A stretch of DNA of 64,000 nt from Helicostylum pulchrum (taxonomy: Eukaryota > Mucoromycota > Mucoromycetes > Mucorales > Mucoraceae): assembly GCA_025677825.1 (NCBI GenBank), contig JAIXMO010000056.1, positions 106,452 through 170,451 of the forward strand, given 5' to 3'. Made by a program: the position numbers and the translations under genes. The notes beneath the pieces were generated by a model. The model saw nothing but the letters and a program-made list of their open reading frames with translations. It searched no databases and had not been told where the DNA came from. This document shows positions 35,483 to 46,984 of this stretch, in pieces; within the stretch, counting starts at the first letter, position 1, and the number at the start of each line of letters is the position of its first letter.

Positions 35483-36153
35483 TTAAGAGGATTCGGTGTA
35501 CTTTGAGGTATCAACACCATGGTTGTTATGGTTGGCAAAGTTGAACCATGGGAAAGCAGCTAAAAAAGAAAATAAATACGTTAAAACGTATTAAACGGAG
35601 AAAATGATTACGACTTACAGAATTTCAATTGTGCAAATCTAGTGTTTCTGGCAGAAGCATTTTGGACATGCTCGGGCATATAGCTTTCACCGTACAAAGC
35701 CTTTCCTTCCTTTGCAAGTTGACTCAATTCAGCATGATCTTTAGCAACCTCAGCAGCGTTCTCAGTCCAACCCCAGAAACGGACTATATAAAACTATTTT
35801 TTAACCCTTTTGTATTCTTTCATATTTATGTATTCTGCACTTACGAGAACTGTTTTGGTAAGCATACAAGAAACCACCGAAAGCACCGAAAACAGTAGCT
35901 AAACGGAGAGGAATACGCATGTTACGGAGGGGACCAACGGGATCCATTTTCTCTATGTTCAATTGTCTATTAGAATCCTCGCATAATTTTTGACAGATTT
36001 CTTCTTACCCATTCCTAATAACAAAGCAGGAGCAGCGGCAGTACCGGCAGCCCAAGCAGCATAATCTGAAGGTCTCATGTAACGGACAACACGGTTGAAG
36101 TGAGGATCGGTGTCAATGACAGGATAAGGGGCGTTGAAATCTTTAACAGGCAT
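35483..36153 (-). CDS. NADH:ubiquinone oxidoreductase (complex I) 21 kDa-type subunit
   Basis: Four exons on the minus strand, 36153-36009, 35952-35845, 35783-35619 and 35559-35483, give 164 residues. The N-terminus M-P-V-K-D-F-N-A-P-Y-P-V-I-D-T-D-P-H-F and R-Y-M-R-P-S-D-Y-A-A-W is typical of the fungal complex I 21 kDa accessory subunit, followed by an Ala-rich membrane segment. Exon 2 carries a second one (M-R-I-P-L-R-L-A-T-V-F-G-A-F-G-G-F-L-Y-A-Y-Q). The C-terminal part (R-F-W-G-W-T-E-N then P-W-F-N-F-A-N-H-N-N-H) matches the C-terminal domain of the same subunit. It acts in the mitochondrial inner membrane as a non-catalytic component of complex I. Phases join perfectly at all three introns. 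Confidence 0.9.
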
Positions 36154-36630
36154 TATTTCGTTGTGAATTTATATGTAAAAAAAGACTGTTTCACGTTGAA
36201 TTATAATTATACGAATAAATATCCATTAAAATAAAGTGAATTGTCGTATTGTTTTAAGAAAAGTTGAATACATGTGTTGATAAGTTGTTATAAAAATAAA
36301 GTTCGATATTATATTGTAAAGAGTTGAATCAGAAATACAAAAAAAAGAAAAAAAAGGATTAAAAGGTTCAGTATTTTAATTCCATGTATAGTATAGGATT
36401 CTAATTAAACAGGATCCAAGTACTTACGAGTAGGGTGTTTTGTTGTACTTTAATGAAATTCACTACAATATACAAAAAAAAAGAGGGACCAATTTTTGAA
36501 ATGTTTTTTTTAGGCCAGGCTCAAACTCCCGCTACGAAAAAAATCAGAGAAACAAAGTGACGTCGACACAAGACTGAAAGACTGAGTTGTAATGGCATTT
36601 GACCTGTCAATTACGCTGTACATTATTTCC
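36154..36630. other. Intergenic, promoter side of the complex I subunit gene
   Basis: AT-rich with no gene. It separates the complex I promoter from the left terminal repeats of the DNA transposon. Confidence 0.5.
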
Positions 36631-38223
36631 GGAAATTTTTGGTGCACTCACTAAAAAGGTTGGTGCATTCAAAAAAAATAATTGATGCATCTGGAAAATA
36701 AATTTGGTTCATTGGATTTGGTGCAAAGTGCACCAAATGTGAAAGACTATTTTATTATAAATGTTTTCTTTCTAAACAATCGTCCCATCTGGAAGGAGAA
36801 TATCTACAAAATCCTCGCAAATCACTGATCATTACCTGGTTACAAGCCTCAGCAATTCTAGTGGACAAAGTCTCTTCGCTTAAAAGAGCCACTCTCTTCA
36901 GCTTGCTTTTTACCACAGACCAAAATTGCTCAATGGAATTGAGCTCTGGTGTATAAGGTGGTAGATACACGCACCTATATCCTCTGCTTTTAATATAGCT
37001 GAATGTCTTTGTTTTTGTGGATAGGGGCGTTATCCATTATCAAATAATGACCCTTAAATGCCTCGTGTTTATCCATTGCATCCATGGTACTAGCAAGAAA
37101 ATTAAAATAGTGGCCAGTCAAAGTTCCTCCCTTACCTGTTTGCGTTTGTTGGACAGAACCATTTGCAGCTTTTCTTTTTTTCGAAGGTGCCGTAACTTTT
37201 GAAAGCTTGATCTTAACGTTAACAATGCCATAGGGAGATATAGCTCCAATGATTGTTGTTGTTTTTGCGCGGGTTTTCGGGGCGGTTATAACAGCTCTCT
37301 TTCTTTTGCCTGGCCATGCATAGCTGCGTTTCATGTTGATGTGAAATGTAGCTTCATCAATAAAAACGCAATTGCTTTCAAAATCCAGGTCAGTTTCTTG
37401 CCATTCTTTGACCCACTTGTACCTCTCTTCAATCTTCACAAAACTGTTCCGCTCTACAGAATGAAAGTGAGCCCTTTTAAGTGTAATTTGACACTTTTCT
37501 GTCAAAAACTCGTGCAAAGCAGATTTTTCAATGCTAAGATCCTTAAATTGTAAATTCAATTGTTTTATCATTTCCTCCAAGACAAGGTCCGGTTTTTCGT
37601 CCACTATGCTCAATAGATATTCTTTATGTTCTTATTAAAGCTTTGGTGGTCTTCCAGCTTCATTCTTTTCTTTTACATGCGGTAAATCCTCTTCTTTTTC
37701 CAGACTCTCCAAGCCTTTTTTGTACCAGTTCTGACCAGTACTGGGAGGGATCTTGACCATTTTGCAGGCTGCGCGGACGCTGAGCTGCTTCTCACAAATG
37801 AAGAAAAAAAAACATGGCTTTATCATCGCTCTTGTATGAACGATATGTCTGTTTTCTGTTTCACCTCCTTTTCAACTACGCCTTTTTGTTCTATCTTGCT
37901 TTTCTTGATTGGTTTTTCTGGCGGCTTTAAATCTGTATATTCACCAAAGTTGGTGATGTTGGCCAAAAGGTATTGATCCTCGTCTACTTCCATATCTATA
38001 ATAGCAACTGATGTTCCCTGCTCATCGCAGAGATTTCCGCTCCCATCTTCGTAAACAAATTGACACATTGATTGAATAAAAACTTATGATAAAAAGAATG
38101 CACCAAATACTTTTTATTTTTTGCACCAAATATATTTTGCACATGCGCCAAAAAAAAAAATATGAATGCACCAATCACATTTCGGAGTGTGCACCAAATC
38201 TTTTTTTTTGAATGCACCAAACC
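36631..38223 (-). mobile_element. Tc1/mariner-superfamily (DDE_3) DNA transposon, inactive
   Basis: The element consists of a broken transposase gene and flanks rich in a repeated motif. Left flank (36638-36740): TTTTTGGTGCACTCAC, GGTTGGTGCATTC, TTGATGCATC and TTTGGTGCA facing TGCACCAAA. Right flank (38098-38223): TGCACCAAA, GCGCCAAA, GAATGCACCAA and GTGCACCAAA, then GAATGCACCAAACC at the end. Read in reverse complement, the right end (GGTTTGGTGCATTC, then an A-run, then TTGGTGCA) aligns with the left (GGTTGGTGCATTC, an A-run, then TTGATGCA). These are therefore terminal inverted repeats with internal repeats, probably the transposase binding sites. A LINE poly(A) abuts the right end at 38224, so the outermost right bases may be lost. 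Confidence 0.82.
36755..38068 (-). pseudogene. Transposase of the DD34E element, frameshifted and stopped
   Basis: Four reading segments lie on the minus strand: 38068-37823, 37826-37635, 37613-36990 and 36970-36755. The second carries a helix-turn-helix (L-S-V-R-A-A-C-K-M-V-K-I-P-P-S-T). The third has F-I-D-E-A-T-F-H-I-N (first Asp) and L-I-M-D-N-A-P-I-H-K (second Asp). The fourth has L-P-P-Y-T-P-E-L-N-S-I-E-Q-F-W (Glu), with 34 residues between second Asp and Glu. Segments one and two are in different frames, two and three are separated by in-frame TAA TAA (about 37630), and three and four are out of register near 36995. The breaks show the gene is dead; no intron with proper ends explains them. 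An unusual feature is the long acidic N-terminal part (segment one), which has no recognisable fold. Confidence 0.87.
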
Positions 38224-39553
38224 TTTTTTTTTTTTTTGTATAAATCCTATTTTTATTATTAGATTATTAAAAGCCACATGTCAAAAGAGAGATGTGCAGT
38301 GGAAAAGTAGAAGAAAGTAATAACATCGTATGACTTTTAACTGAGAAATTAATTAAGGTATTATTGGATGTGAAGGAGGTTGAGTAGTTAAGGTCTTAAG
38401 GTTGGCGAATCCAAGTTGGTTTGATCAGTGTATTGATGGTAAATTTTGATGGCCGTACAGATGACTTGATTCGGGATGAAAGGGATCTCATCGAACACGA
38501 AACGCCAGTAATGAATCCAAACAAAAAGGCGGGCGGCAAATTTGATTCAAAAAAATTTGGGAATCGGAAAGTATACAGAATAGACGAGACTTGTTTAGCT
38601 GAGAGGAGGTGTAGTTGAGGTTGGCGAGGAAAAAGATATTGAAAGGATATTTTCCATATTTGCCGTATCCTTTGGCAGTTGATAAACATGTGTTCAGGAT
38701 GTTGAAACGATTCGGTAGTGCAAAGTGGACAGAAAGGAGATTGAACGATATCGGGCATTAGCCGGTGGGTGACTACACGAGTATTTATTTTGTTGTGCAT
38801 TAGTTTATACCATATATTTTTGGCTTTAAACGTCAATTTTGTTTTCCAGAATTTACGCCAGGTGGTAGCGGTTATGCGAGATACTGAGGGGTGACCAAAA
38901 GGTTCTTACAGTGTAATATCAGTTCGATATGCATTCGAAGTAAATGCGGTTGTACGAAAGTAATTACGGTAGAAGGTGCTTAACGAGGTGGAGTTGAAAG
39001 ATGAGTTCCATAGTGGATCTGCACCTGGTTCAGGAGTCGAAGTTAGTTTTTCCATAATCGGGAATAGAGAGATCTGTTGTTGAGAGAGACATCTACGAAA
39101 TCGAAGCCATAATCTAGGGAACTTGCGTAGGGGGTCATCTTCAGAACGAAACGATAGTTGATTTTGGGTGTGATTAAAACTAAAAAAGTCTTTAGCTAGG
39201 ACCGTCCGGTAGCTTTTAGGTGGGAGTGTGCATGAGTCAGACGTGGGAAACCATACATCATTGAGATAAAATTCTAAAATAGCAGCAACTGGTATCTGAA
39301 TTGTGGGACTTGTACGTGGGTCCGGAAAGGTAACACTAGTCTTGATAATGGCTCGAAGTGGTGAGAATAGTGAAGCAGTATCAAGTAATTTCGTTCTTAT
39401 TACGGGAGATGACAAAATGAAAGCCGGATGCATGAGAAGTACGTCAGATAACGAGTACGGTAAGTCTGTTAAGGGGATTACATGTTTCAAAAACATAAAG
39501 GACATGTTGTAACGTAGCCAAGATCGAGCGATGGTACGGCTGTAGATATAGCA
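38224..39553 (-). mobile_element. Non-LTR retrotransposon (LINE), 3' part with reverse-transcriptase C-terminus
   Basis: On the minus strand one frame runs from about 39553 to 38396, interrupted by a single TAA near 38890. It covers the region after the reverse-transcriptase core and ends with a zf-RVT-type zinc-binding domain: N-K-I-N-T-R-V-V-T-H-R-L, F-C-P-L-C-T-T-E-S-F, H-P-E-H-M-F-I-N-C. Downstream comes a 3' untranslated part and an A-run (T-run at 38224-38237 on the plus strand). Its base composition is clearly richer in G+C than the surroundings. The 3' 0.3 kb matches the truncated copy at 9.2-9.5 kb at roughly 95% identity, so both come from one recently active family. Endonuclease and catalytic RT domains are missing. 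Confidence 0.9.
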
Positions 39554-40438
39554 CTTTTATTTATAAACATCCAATATATGGTTTTTAAATATCTATATTC
39601 GGTCCTATAACTAAACACGGTAATAAAAAACTACATTTTATGTAATCGCGACACTCTGAAAATGGTTACATGATGTTACACTAAAAAAGTGTATTTTTTT
39701 TCCAAAAAAAAAAAGGTCTAAAACAGCGATTACTCTTTCAGTTTTGACAATAAAAGTATGATTTAAAATGGATTAGAAGCGTTTAAGCGAGTACTATACC
39801 AGGCATGTTTTTTCCACAAATATAGGCAAATTGGATCAGGAGCAATCATATAATAACCACAAGAACGCAAAAGGGGTTGACCCCCAAAACGAAAATCGAA
39901 AAAAAAAACAAAAAAGTTTGTTTTTAATTTATTTTATCAAAGATATATTAAAACAACAAATATGTATTAAATAACTTGGGTCCAAAAAGCGTTTCCTGTT
40001 TCGCAAAAAAAAAAAAAAAGCATTATTTATTATTACTGCTAATTTTAACAGTGAACGATTTTAGAAGTCCAGTATCTTAATGAACTTTTTTCTTTAGAAG
40101 TAATTATTCACTGCTCCACATTTCAGCCATCCTTAAATAAAGTCGCTACTGTATATGTTTTCGTTTGTAAAAAGCGACGATTACTATTTGATATGAGTAG
40201 CCTAACTGCAATAAACTTTGAATAACTGCAAATTTTTTTTAAAAATAATATTTTGCGACATTTTATTCAATATTCAAAAACTAATATTATTTTTAGATCA
40301 TGTCTATTACAAATTAAACAAAGAGCTAAAAAAGTTAAATCGAAATAAACATATATTTTTTTTTATAATTATTGAACACAAAACGTGCAGATGTCAAATT
40401 TAGTGGATTCAGGTATAAACTTTCTCTATCATTCGTTT
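39554..40438. other. Intergenic, no gene seen
   Basis: AT-rich with A-runs at about 39701-39714, 39899-39910 and 40005-40019. It lies between the LINE 5' truncation point and the 3' end of the pyruvate carboxylase gene. No supportable frame. Confidence 0.5.
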
Positions 40439-43400
40439 TTACTCTTCTTTAGCTATTTGGATAACCAAGTCTCCTGAATTTAATGAATCTCCAGCTTCAG
40501 CAACAACACGATCTACTATACCAGATATAGGAGCGGTAACTACAGTTTCCATTTTCATAGCGCTTAATACAGCAATTTGTTCACCGGATTTAATTGTTTG
40601 TCCTGGTTTGACTTTGATTTCAATAACTACACCAGACATGGGAGCAGCGACATCGCCAGGTTTAGCCAAATTAGCCTTTTCACGAGTAACCACTTCAACA
40701 GTTGCATTTGTATCGTGAATACCAACTACACGAGCCTCACCATTAAGTTCAAAATAAACATCGCGTTTGCCACTTGGGTTAAGAGGTCCTACTGCTAATA
40801 ATTTTATAATCAATGTCTTTCCTTCTTCAATTTCTACCTGGAATTCTTCGCCGATTGCAGGCTTTGAAAGGAAGTAACGCGTAGGAATAACTGAAAGATC
40901 GCCATATTGTCCTACGATGTCACGATAGTCAGCAAAAACGCGAGGGTATAAAGCAGCTGAAATAACGTCGTAGTCACGAATACTACTGCCGTATTTTGTC
41001 GTCAATTCTGTCTTGAGAGTAGCAAGATCCAAAGGTTGTAACGTAGCACCAGGACGACCATTGATAGGAGGTAAATCACGAATAATATTCGAGCGTAAAG
41101 GCTCAGGGAATCCACCATAAGGTTGACCCAAATAACCTTGAAAGAATTCGACGACAGAAGTTGGAAAAGATAGGGTAGAAGCACGATCAATAACGTCTTG
41201 ACCAGTTAAAGAATTGGATACCATAAACTGAGCTAAATCGCCAACTACCTTTGAAGAAGGAGTTACTTTGACTAAATTACCACATAATTTATTGGCCTCT
41301 GCATAAGCTTTTTTAATTTGAGCCCATTGCGTGCCGAGACCTAATTGCTGTGCTTGGAACATTAAATTTGTATACTGACCACCAGGCATTTCATGATCGT
41401 ATACACCGGAATCAGCGGATTTTACATTAGCTTCAAAACAAGAGTAAAGAAGACGAGCTTGTTCCCAATACGAATTGAGAGCATGTATGTTTTCCATGTT
41501 GATACCTGTGCCCATATTGGTTTGCTCTAAAGCAGCAACCAAAGCACCCATAGCAGGTTGAGAAGTCATGCCAGACATGGAATCAATAGCAGCATCAATA
41601 ATATCCGCACCTGCAGCAGCAGCAGCCATCATAGAAGCAACACCGGTACCAGCAGTATCATGTGTATGCATATGAATAGGCAAATCAGGGAATTTTTCAC
41701 GCAAGGTACTAACCAACAAAGTAGCGGCTGTAGGCTTCAAAAGACCAGCCATGTCCTTAATACCCAAAATATGAATACCTTCGTTAACCAATTGTTGAGT
41801 TAAATCGACGTAGTATTCTAAATTGTATTTTGTCTTTTTGGGATCCGATACATCCCCCGTATAACAAATGCTTGCTTCAATTACACCGCCTGCTTTTTTA
41901 ACAGCGTCAATACCAAGTTTCATGTTTTCAACGTAATTTAAAGAGTCAAATATACGGAATATATCCATACCGGCTTTGACGGCCTTGTCACAGAATTCGT
42001 ATACTACGTTATCAGGGTAAGACGTATAACCTACTGCGTTTGCACCACGAAGTAACATTTGAAAGGGGATGTTTGGTACAGATTTACGAAGTTTCGTAAG
42101 ACGATCCCAAGGGTCTTCATGTAAGAAACGCATAGCTACATCAAACGTAGCACCTCCCCAACATTCAAGCGAAAATGCATTTGAAAGTCCATGCGCTGTT
42201 GCGTTTGCAACGCGAAGCAAATCAATGGTACGAACACGAGTAGCTAACAAACTCTGATGAGCGTCACGCCAGGTGGTGTCCATAATTAAAACACCGGGAT
42301 GGGCGCGTACTGATTTAGCAAAGCCGGCAGGACCTTGATCAAGTAAAACTTTTCGCCAACCGTCTGGAGCAGGAGAGTTCACATCCAATTGTTTCCCTTG
42401 TGGGTCAGATAAAGTAGGTATATCAATTTCTTGCTTATAAGTCGGTTCTCCAACTTGGCCTTTCACTTGTGAACCATTGACTACTACATCACCCAAGTAT
42501 CCCAGCATACGTTGAGCTCGGTTTTGGTATTGGACCAGCTCGAATAAATCAGGTGTATCGTCAATAAAGGTAGTCCAACAGTTACCGGTCATAAAGGTAT
42601 CGTAGGTAACAAGACGTTGCAAAAATGGAATGTTTGTTTTAACACCACGAATACGGAACTCGACAAGGGCACGTACTATTTTACGACGAGCTACTTCAAA
42701 TGTAGAGCCAGTACAAGTTACTTTAACTAGAAGCGAGTCATAATGAGGAGTAATGACAGCGCCTGCAAAACCAGCACCACCATCAAGACGTACACCGTTA
42801 CCACCTGATGAGCGATACACTTCGATTTTACCAGTATCGGGTTGAAAATTCTTTTCAGGATCTTCTGTTGTTACACGACATTGGATCGCATAACCTCTTT
42901 GACGAATACGTTGTTGAGTTAAACCAAGTTGGGGTAACAGAGCACCAGCCGCGATTTGAATTTGAGCGGCTACAATATCAATACCGGTGATTTCTTCAGT
43001 GATCGTATGCTCTACTTGAATACGAGGATTGATTTCAATAAAGTAATGGCGGTTTTGAGCATCTACCAAGAACTCAGCAGTACCAGCGTTTTTATATTTC
43101 ACGGCTTTAGCAATCTTGATGGCGTCAGCCAAGATGGCTTCGCGACATTTGTTATCGAGGTTCTTGGCAGGAGCAATCTCAACTACTTTTTGGTGACGAC
43201 GTTGAACTGAGCAATCACGTTCGAATAAATGAACTACATTACCGGCACGATCGGCTAAGAGTTGCACTTCGATGTGACGAGGCTTGTCAAGAAATCGCTC
43301 AATGAAAACAGTGCCGTCTCCAAACGCTGCTAGTGCTTCGGATTTCGCACGGTTAAATGAGTCTTGAAAGGATTCAGCGTCACGTACTACTCGCATACCT

Positions 43401-44185
43401 CTACCTCCACCACCCATAGCTGCTTTGATGATAACGGGGAAACCGTGTTCCTCGATAAATTGTTTACCGTCCGTGTATTCACTGACCGGACCTGGTGTAC
43501 CTGGTACAACTGGTACATCACATTCCATAGCTATTTTTTTTTTGTAAGTTAGTATTGCGTATAAGATATATATTTTTTGCTTTTTTTTACCTATAGTTCT
43601 AGCTTTTGTTTTATCACCTAAACTATCAATAACTTCAGGAGTTGGACCGATGAAAGTAATACCTGCAGCTTCTACTTTACGTGCAAATTCCGCGTTCTCG
43701 GATAAAAACCCGTAACCTGGATGTATCATGGATACATTTCTTTCTTTAGCAATACGAATAATTTCCTCTTGAGCCAAGTATGCGCCAACAGGAGTGAATT
43801 GACCAATATGACCGATTTGATATGCTTCATCTGCCTACCAAAAAAAAAAAAAAAAAAAAAAAAAAGGTGTAAGAGACATATAAATAGTTTTTGTTTTGTT
43901 TTTGTTTGTGTGTGTACCTTGTAACGATGCATAGATAACCTATCTTCGTTTGAAAAGATTGCAACGGTTCTCATAGAAAGTTCATGAGCTGTACGGAAAA
44001 CACGGATAGCGATTTCCTACATATATTTTTGAGAGGTAAGTATAAAAGGTACGTGTGTTTATTTTTTGAGTACTTACACCACGGTTAACGACCATCAATT
44101 TCCTGAGGTTTCCCATAACCTCACTATTTCTACGAATAGTTTCAACAGAGTGTTCACGTACGGGTGGTTTCAAGTGTGCAGACAT
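40439..44185 (-). CDS. PYC: Pyruvate carboxylase
   Basis: Four exons on the minus strand (44185-44078, 44016-43918, 43834-43591, 43530-40439) give 1180 residues, the normal length. It carboxylates pyruvate to oxaloacetate with ATP, bicarbonate and biotin, the main anaplerotic step. The biotin carboxylase domain shows M-V-V-N-R-G-E-I-A-I-R, H-P-G-Y-G-F-L-S-E-N, A-M-G-G-G-G-R-G-M-R-V and E-I-N-P-R-I-Q-V-E-H-T. The carboxyltransferase domain shows D-T-T-W-R-D-A-H-Q-S-L-L-A-T-R-V and M-H-T-H-D-T-A-G. The biotinyl domain ends in S-A-M-K-M-E with the acceptor lysine at about residue 1143. There is no presequence before the BC domain, so the enzyme should be cytosolic, as in yeast. The 60-nt intron at 43531-43590 is divisible by three and lacks stops. 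Removing it restores the conserved T-I-A-M-E-C-D-V-P-V-V-P-G. Confidence 0.97.
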
Positions 44186-44494
44186 GATACAAAAATTTCG
44201 CGTCTTTTTTAAAGAAGAAGAAAAGGAAAAGATAAAAAAGGTTTTTGTTTTTGTATTTATAAAAACGGGAAAAAAGGGAAAATAATATATATGAAACAAG
44301 TTTTATTTAAGCATGTTTGAAAGACATGATTGAAAGAGGTGGGGGGGGGGAGAGAGAGAGAGAGAGAGAAAGATAGGATAATTATACCAAATTTGGGGGG
44401 TGAAGGAGGCATTACACAGACAAAAAAAAAAAATTATATAATATACAGTATACACGAAACAATATATATAAGAAAAAAAAAGGAGGAGGGTGGG
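44186..44494. other. Intergenic with G and GA tracts
   Basis: Promoter region of pyruvate carboxylase and 3' flank of the GAS2-domain gene. It contains a G10 run directly followed by a (GA)n microsatellite at about 44341-44370. No gene. Confidence 0.55.
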
Positions 44495-46984
44495 TTAACG
44501 CCAACTTGTATTTCTATTTGACTGAAATGATCTTACAACAACATCGCTTGCCATTAACGAACTATGCTCTAATAAAAAGAATTCCAAGTCTTGCCAACCT
44601 CCGCCAACACGTATAAGTACCTTATTGTTTTTAAACTGACCGCCTCTTCTATCGCCATATGTCATTAATTTACAAGTGTACATTTTTTTCCCACCCATCG
44701 AAGACATGCTAAGTTCATTTCCAAAGTAATATCTTCCTGGTTGAGCCTTTTGACATTTAATTGATATCGGGCTAGCGTTTACTATCTGGCCCACTTCTAT
44801 ATCTAACAGATCCTTTGGATCAGGATGATAAATTGCATCTTCACTAAACGATATTTCCATTGTTGTATTTGAAGCACGGTTGCGTAACGCAGGCATAGAT
44901 TGTTTTTTCCTTAAAACAAGGTTTGGATCTCTGTAGGAGGCATATTCAGTTTCATGTGACATAACGTATTTAGGTATAGGTGGGACAGGCGGTGGTTTAT
45001 GGAGATTATTATTTCGTAGCTGTGATTTGGGTCGGGGTATCATGGGAGAAGCAGAACGAATCGAGTCTTCTTTTGGCGTCTTTGGTCTTGGTATAAGTGA
45101 AGGTGTAACCGACCTATTGCGATTAGAAGGTGACATGACACGATTAGTCATTAAATCACCCATACTACTTTTAGATCTTATTGTATTATTTCTGCTGTTG
45201 TTTGTCCTTGTGGTAGGTGGATTAGGCGTCTTTGATCTAACAATAGAATTTAAAGGTTGTGATCTTCTTGTGTTATTATTTGCTGAAGGTGGTCTAGCTG
45301 GCTTACTTAATTTCATTAAATCTACACCATAATTTCGTTCATCTTCATCATAAAAATCTTCAGTGTTACGTTTTGTTGTAATACTACCGTTTCGGGTTGG
45401 TCTTGGTGTTTTAGTTTGTCTTCTTGTTTGTTGTTGTTGATGTTGTTGTGATGGAGAAGAACCGACAGAAGAAGAATCAGATATACTTCCACGTAATAAA
45501 GATTGATGGTCAAATGTACTTGTACTTGATTTACGTGGAGAAGATCTACCTATTGAGTTTCTATCACTTGCACTATTGGGAGTTATACTACGTACACTTC
45601 TATTTTCTAATTGCTGTTGAAATGAAGGTTCAGGTGTTCTGTACCTTATATTCCTCCAACCATTTCTATTATTCTCTGTTGACGTTGAATGAATAGAAGA
45701 AGAAGAGGAAGTTGTTGCAGATATGATTCTTTCTGTTTCAATTAAATCTCTTACACGTAACTCGTCCATTACTTCTTTCAAGTGACTCCATCGAATAATC
45801 ATTGTATCATGCCTTTGAGAAGTTGGGTTATCTCTTGTAGCTCTTGCAGCAATACCATTGCCCAACATGGTCAACATGCGGTCAATACTTGGAGTATAAT
45901 ACTTGTACTTCGCTTCAAAACTTTTTTCAATTGATTTAAACTGGTCTTTATCTACAGGCTGAGTTGTTATTGTAGTTGGGTGCTGATGATGAGGATGAAA
46001 CGATCTTAAAAAACTCTTTGAAAACTTATCAAAAGTACTTGTGGGTTGAGTTGCTTGCCAGTCTCTTGTTTGTTGAATTAGATTGTAGCATTGTACAACA
46101 GATCTATCAAGCCCATCAATCATTGCGTCTACTTTATCTGCTACTCTGCGAAACACGGCTAACCAACGATCCTCTTTATGTTCAAATTTTAATTCGTCAC
46201 GTTCATACTGTAATATTTCCCATTTTTCTTTTACTTTATCAAACATCCTGTTTAACCTTGCATTTGCGTTTTGCACTGAATTGATACGATGGTAAATCTG
46301 TTCGATTGATTGTAATAAGGGTTCAAAAGCGTTGTCAATAGCAATCATTAATTGATCATCTTTACTATTTTGTAACCACTTTGTGTCCATACTAAAGTCA
46401 GTTGTTGTTGTAGAAGTAGAACTACTCTCTAATTCTGAAGTGCTAGTAGATGGCGTAGAAGCAGATGCAATAGAAGCAGATGCATGTTTCTTCTCCTGAA
46501 AATCGAATATCATGGTTGAAATATCGTCAATTTGTATTATCAAAAGTTCAATAGACCTTGTCAATTCTTTTTCATTGTTACTTGTTATTACTTGTTTCTT
46601 TACAGAAGCTAAAAAATGTTGTAAACTTGACCACTCTGATTGTATCCTTGTTATTTTTATCTGCTGTTGGTGTTGTTGGGTTATGTTCTGGTCTCCTTTA
46701 TTGAATATAATGTCACTTAGATCGGACAAGACTTGAATTAAAGGTTCCATAATGACCATGGAGTTTTCAAGTGGTTCAAGATCTTTCACAAAGTAGTCAT
46801 CCTGGTTTACTTGTTGCTCTAAAGTAAATGTTGCCAAATGAATTGATTCTAACCCGTTTGAAATTTTGTTTATAATAATTTGAAATACATTTAAGAGTTC
46901 TGCTTGAGAAAGAGCATCATGGGAACTAAATACATGTTCTATTTCCTTATCTGGGAGCGATATTTGACCTAAAGTTGTTGTCAT
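44495..46984 (-). CDS. GAS2/GAR-domain protein, probable microtubule-binding factor
   Basis: A single exon of 829 residues starts at ATG 46984. The first about 370 residues are helical with probable coiled-coil segments. The middle (about 430-690) is disordered, very rich in Ser, Arg, Asn and Pro, with many basic S-x-x-P motifs. Close to the C-terminus lies a GAS2-related (GAR) domain: L-L-D-I-E-V-G-Q-I-V-N-A-S-P, G-R-Y-Y-F-G-N-E-L, Y-T-C-K-L-M-T-Y-G-D-R-R-G-G and V-R-V-G-G-G-W-Q-D-L-E-F-F-L-L-E-H, the last being V/I-R-V-G-G-G-W-x-x-L, the domain's signature. In animals GAR domains bind microtubules next to actin-binding CH domains; no CH domain is visible here. The role in fungi is inferred to be cytoskeletal. 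Confidence 0.85.
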   Translation of the reverse strand: MTTTLGQISLPDKEIEHVFSSHDALSQAELLNVFQIIINKISNGLESIHLATFTLEQQVNQDDYFVKDLEPLENSMVIMEPLIQVLSDLSDIIFNKGDQNITQQHQQQIKITRIQSEWSSLQHFLASVKKQVITSNNEKELTRSIELLIIQIDDISTMIFDFQEKKHASASIASASTPSTSTSELESSSTSTTTTDFSMDTKWLQNSKDDQLMIAIDNAFEPLLQSIEQIYHRINSVQNANARLNRMFDKVKEKWEILQYERDELKFEHKEDRWLAVFRRVADKVDAMIDGLDRSVVQCYNLIQQTRDWQATQPTSTFDKFSKSFLRSFHPHHQHPTTITTQPVDKDQFKSIEKSFEAKYKYYTPSIDRMLTMLGNGIAARATRDNPTSQRHDTMIIRWSHLKEVMDELRVRDLIETERIISATTSSSSSIHSTSTENNRNGWRNIRYRTPEPSFQQQLENRSVRSITPNSASDRNSIGRSSPRKSSTSTFDHQSLLRGSISDSSSVGSSPSQQHQQQQTRRQTKTPRPTRNGSITTKRNTEDFYDEDERNYGVDLMKLSKPARPPSANNNTRRSQPLNSIVRSKTPNPPTTRTNNSRNNTIRSKSSMGDLMTNRVMSPSNRNRSVTPSLIPRPKTPKEDSIRSASPMIPRPKSQLRNNNLHKPPPVPPIPKYVMSHETEYASYRDPNLVLRKKQSMPALRNRASNTTMEISFSEDAIYHPDPKDLLDIEVGQIVNASPISIKCQKAQPGRYYFGNELSMSSMGGKKMYTCKLMTYGDRRGGQFKNNKVLIRVGGGWQDLEFFLLEHSSLMASDVVVRSFQSNRNTSWR

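Noticed and set aside
37635..37826. An intron explaining the breaks in the DD34E transposase
   Set aside because: The TAA TAA near 37630 and the shifts near 37825 and 36995 are not flanked by GT..AG pairs that restore the frame with the catalytic motifs. Decay is the simpler reading.
45027..45332. Plus-strand frames within the GAS2-domain gene (45027-45332, 45976-46284 and others)
   Set aside because: The minus strand carries one 829-codon frame with a clear GAR domain; the others are shadows.
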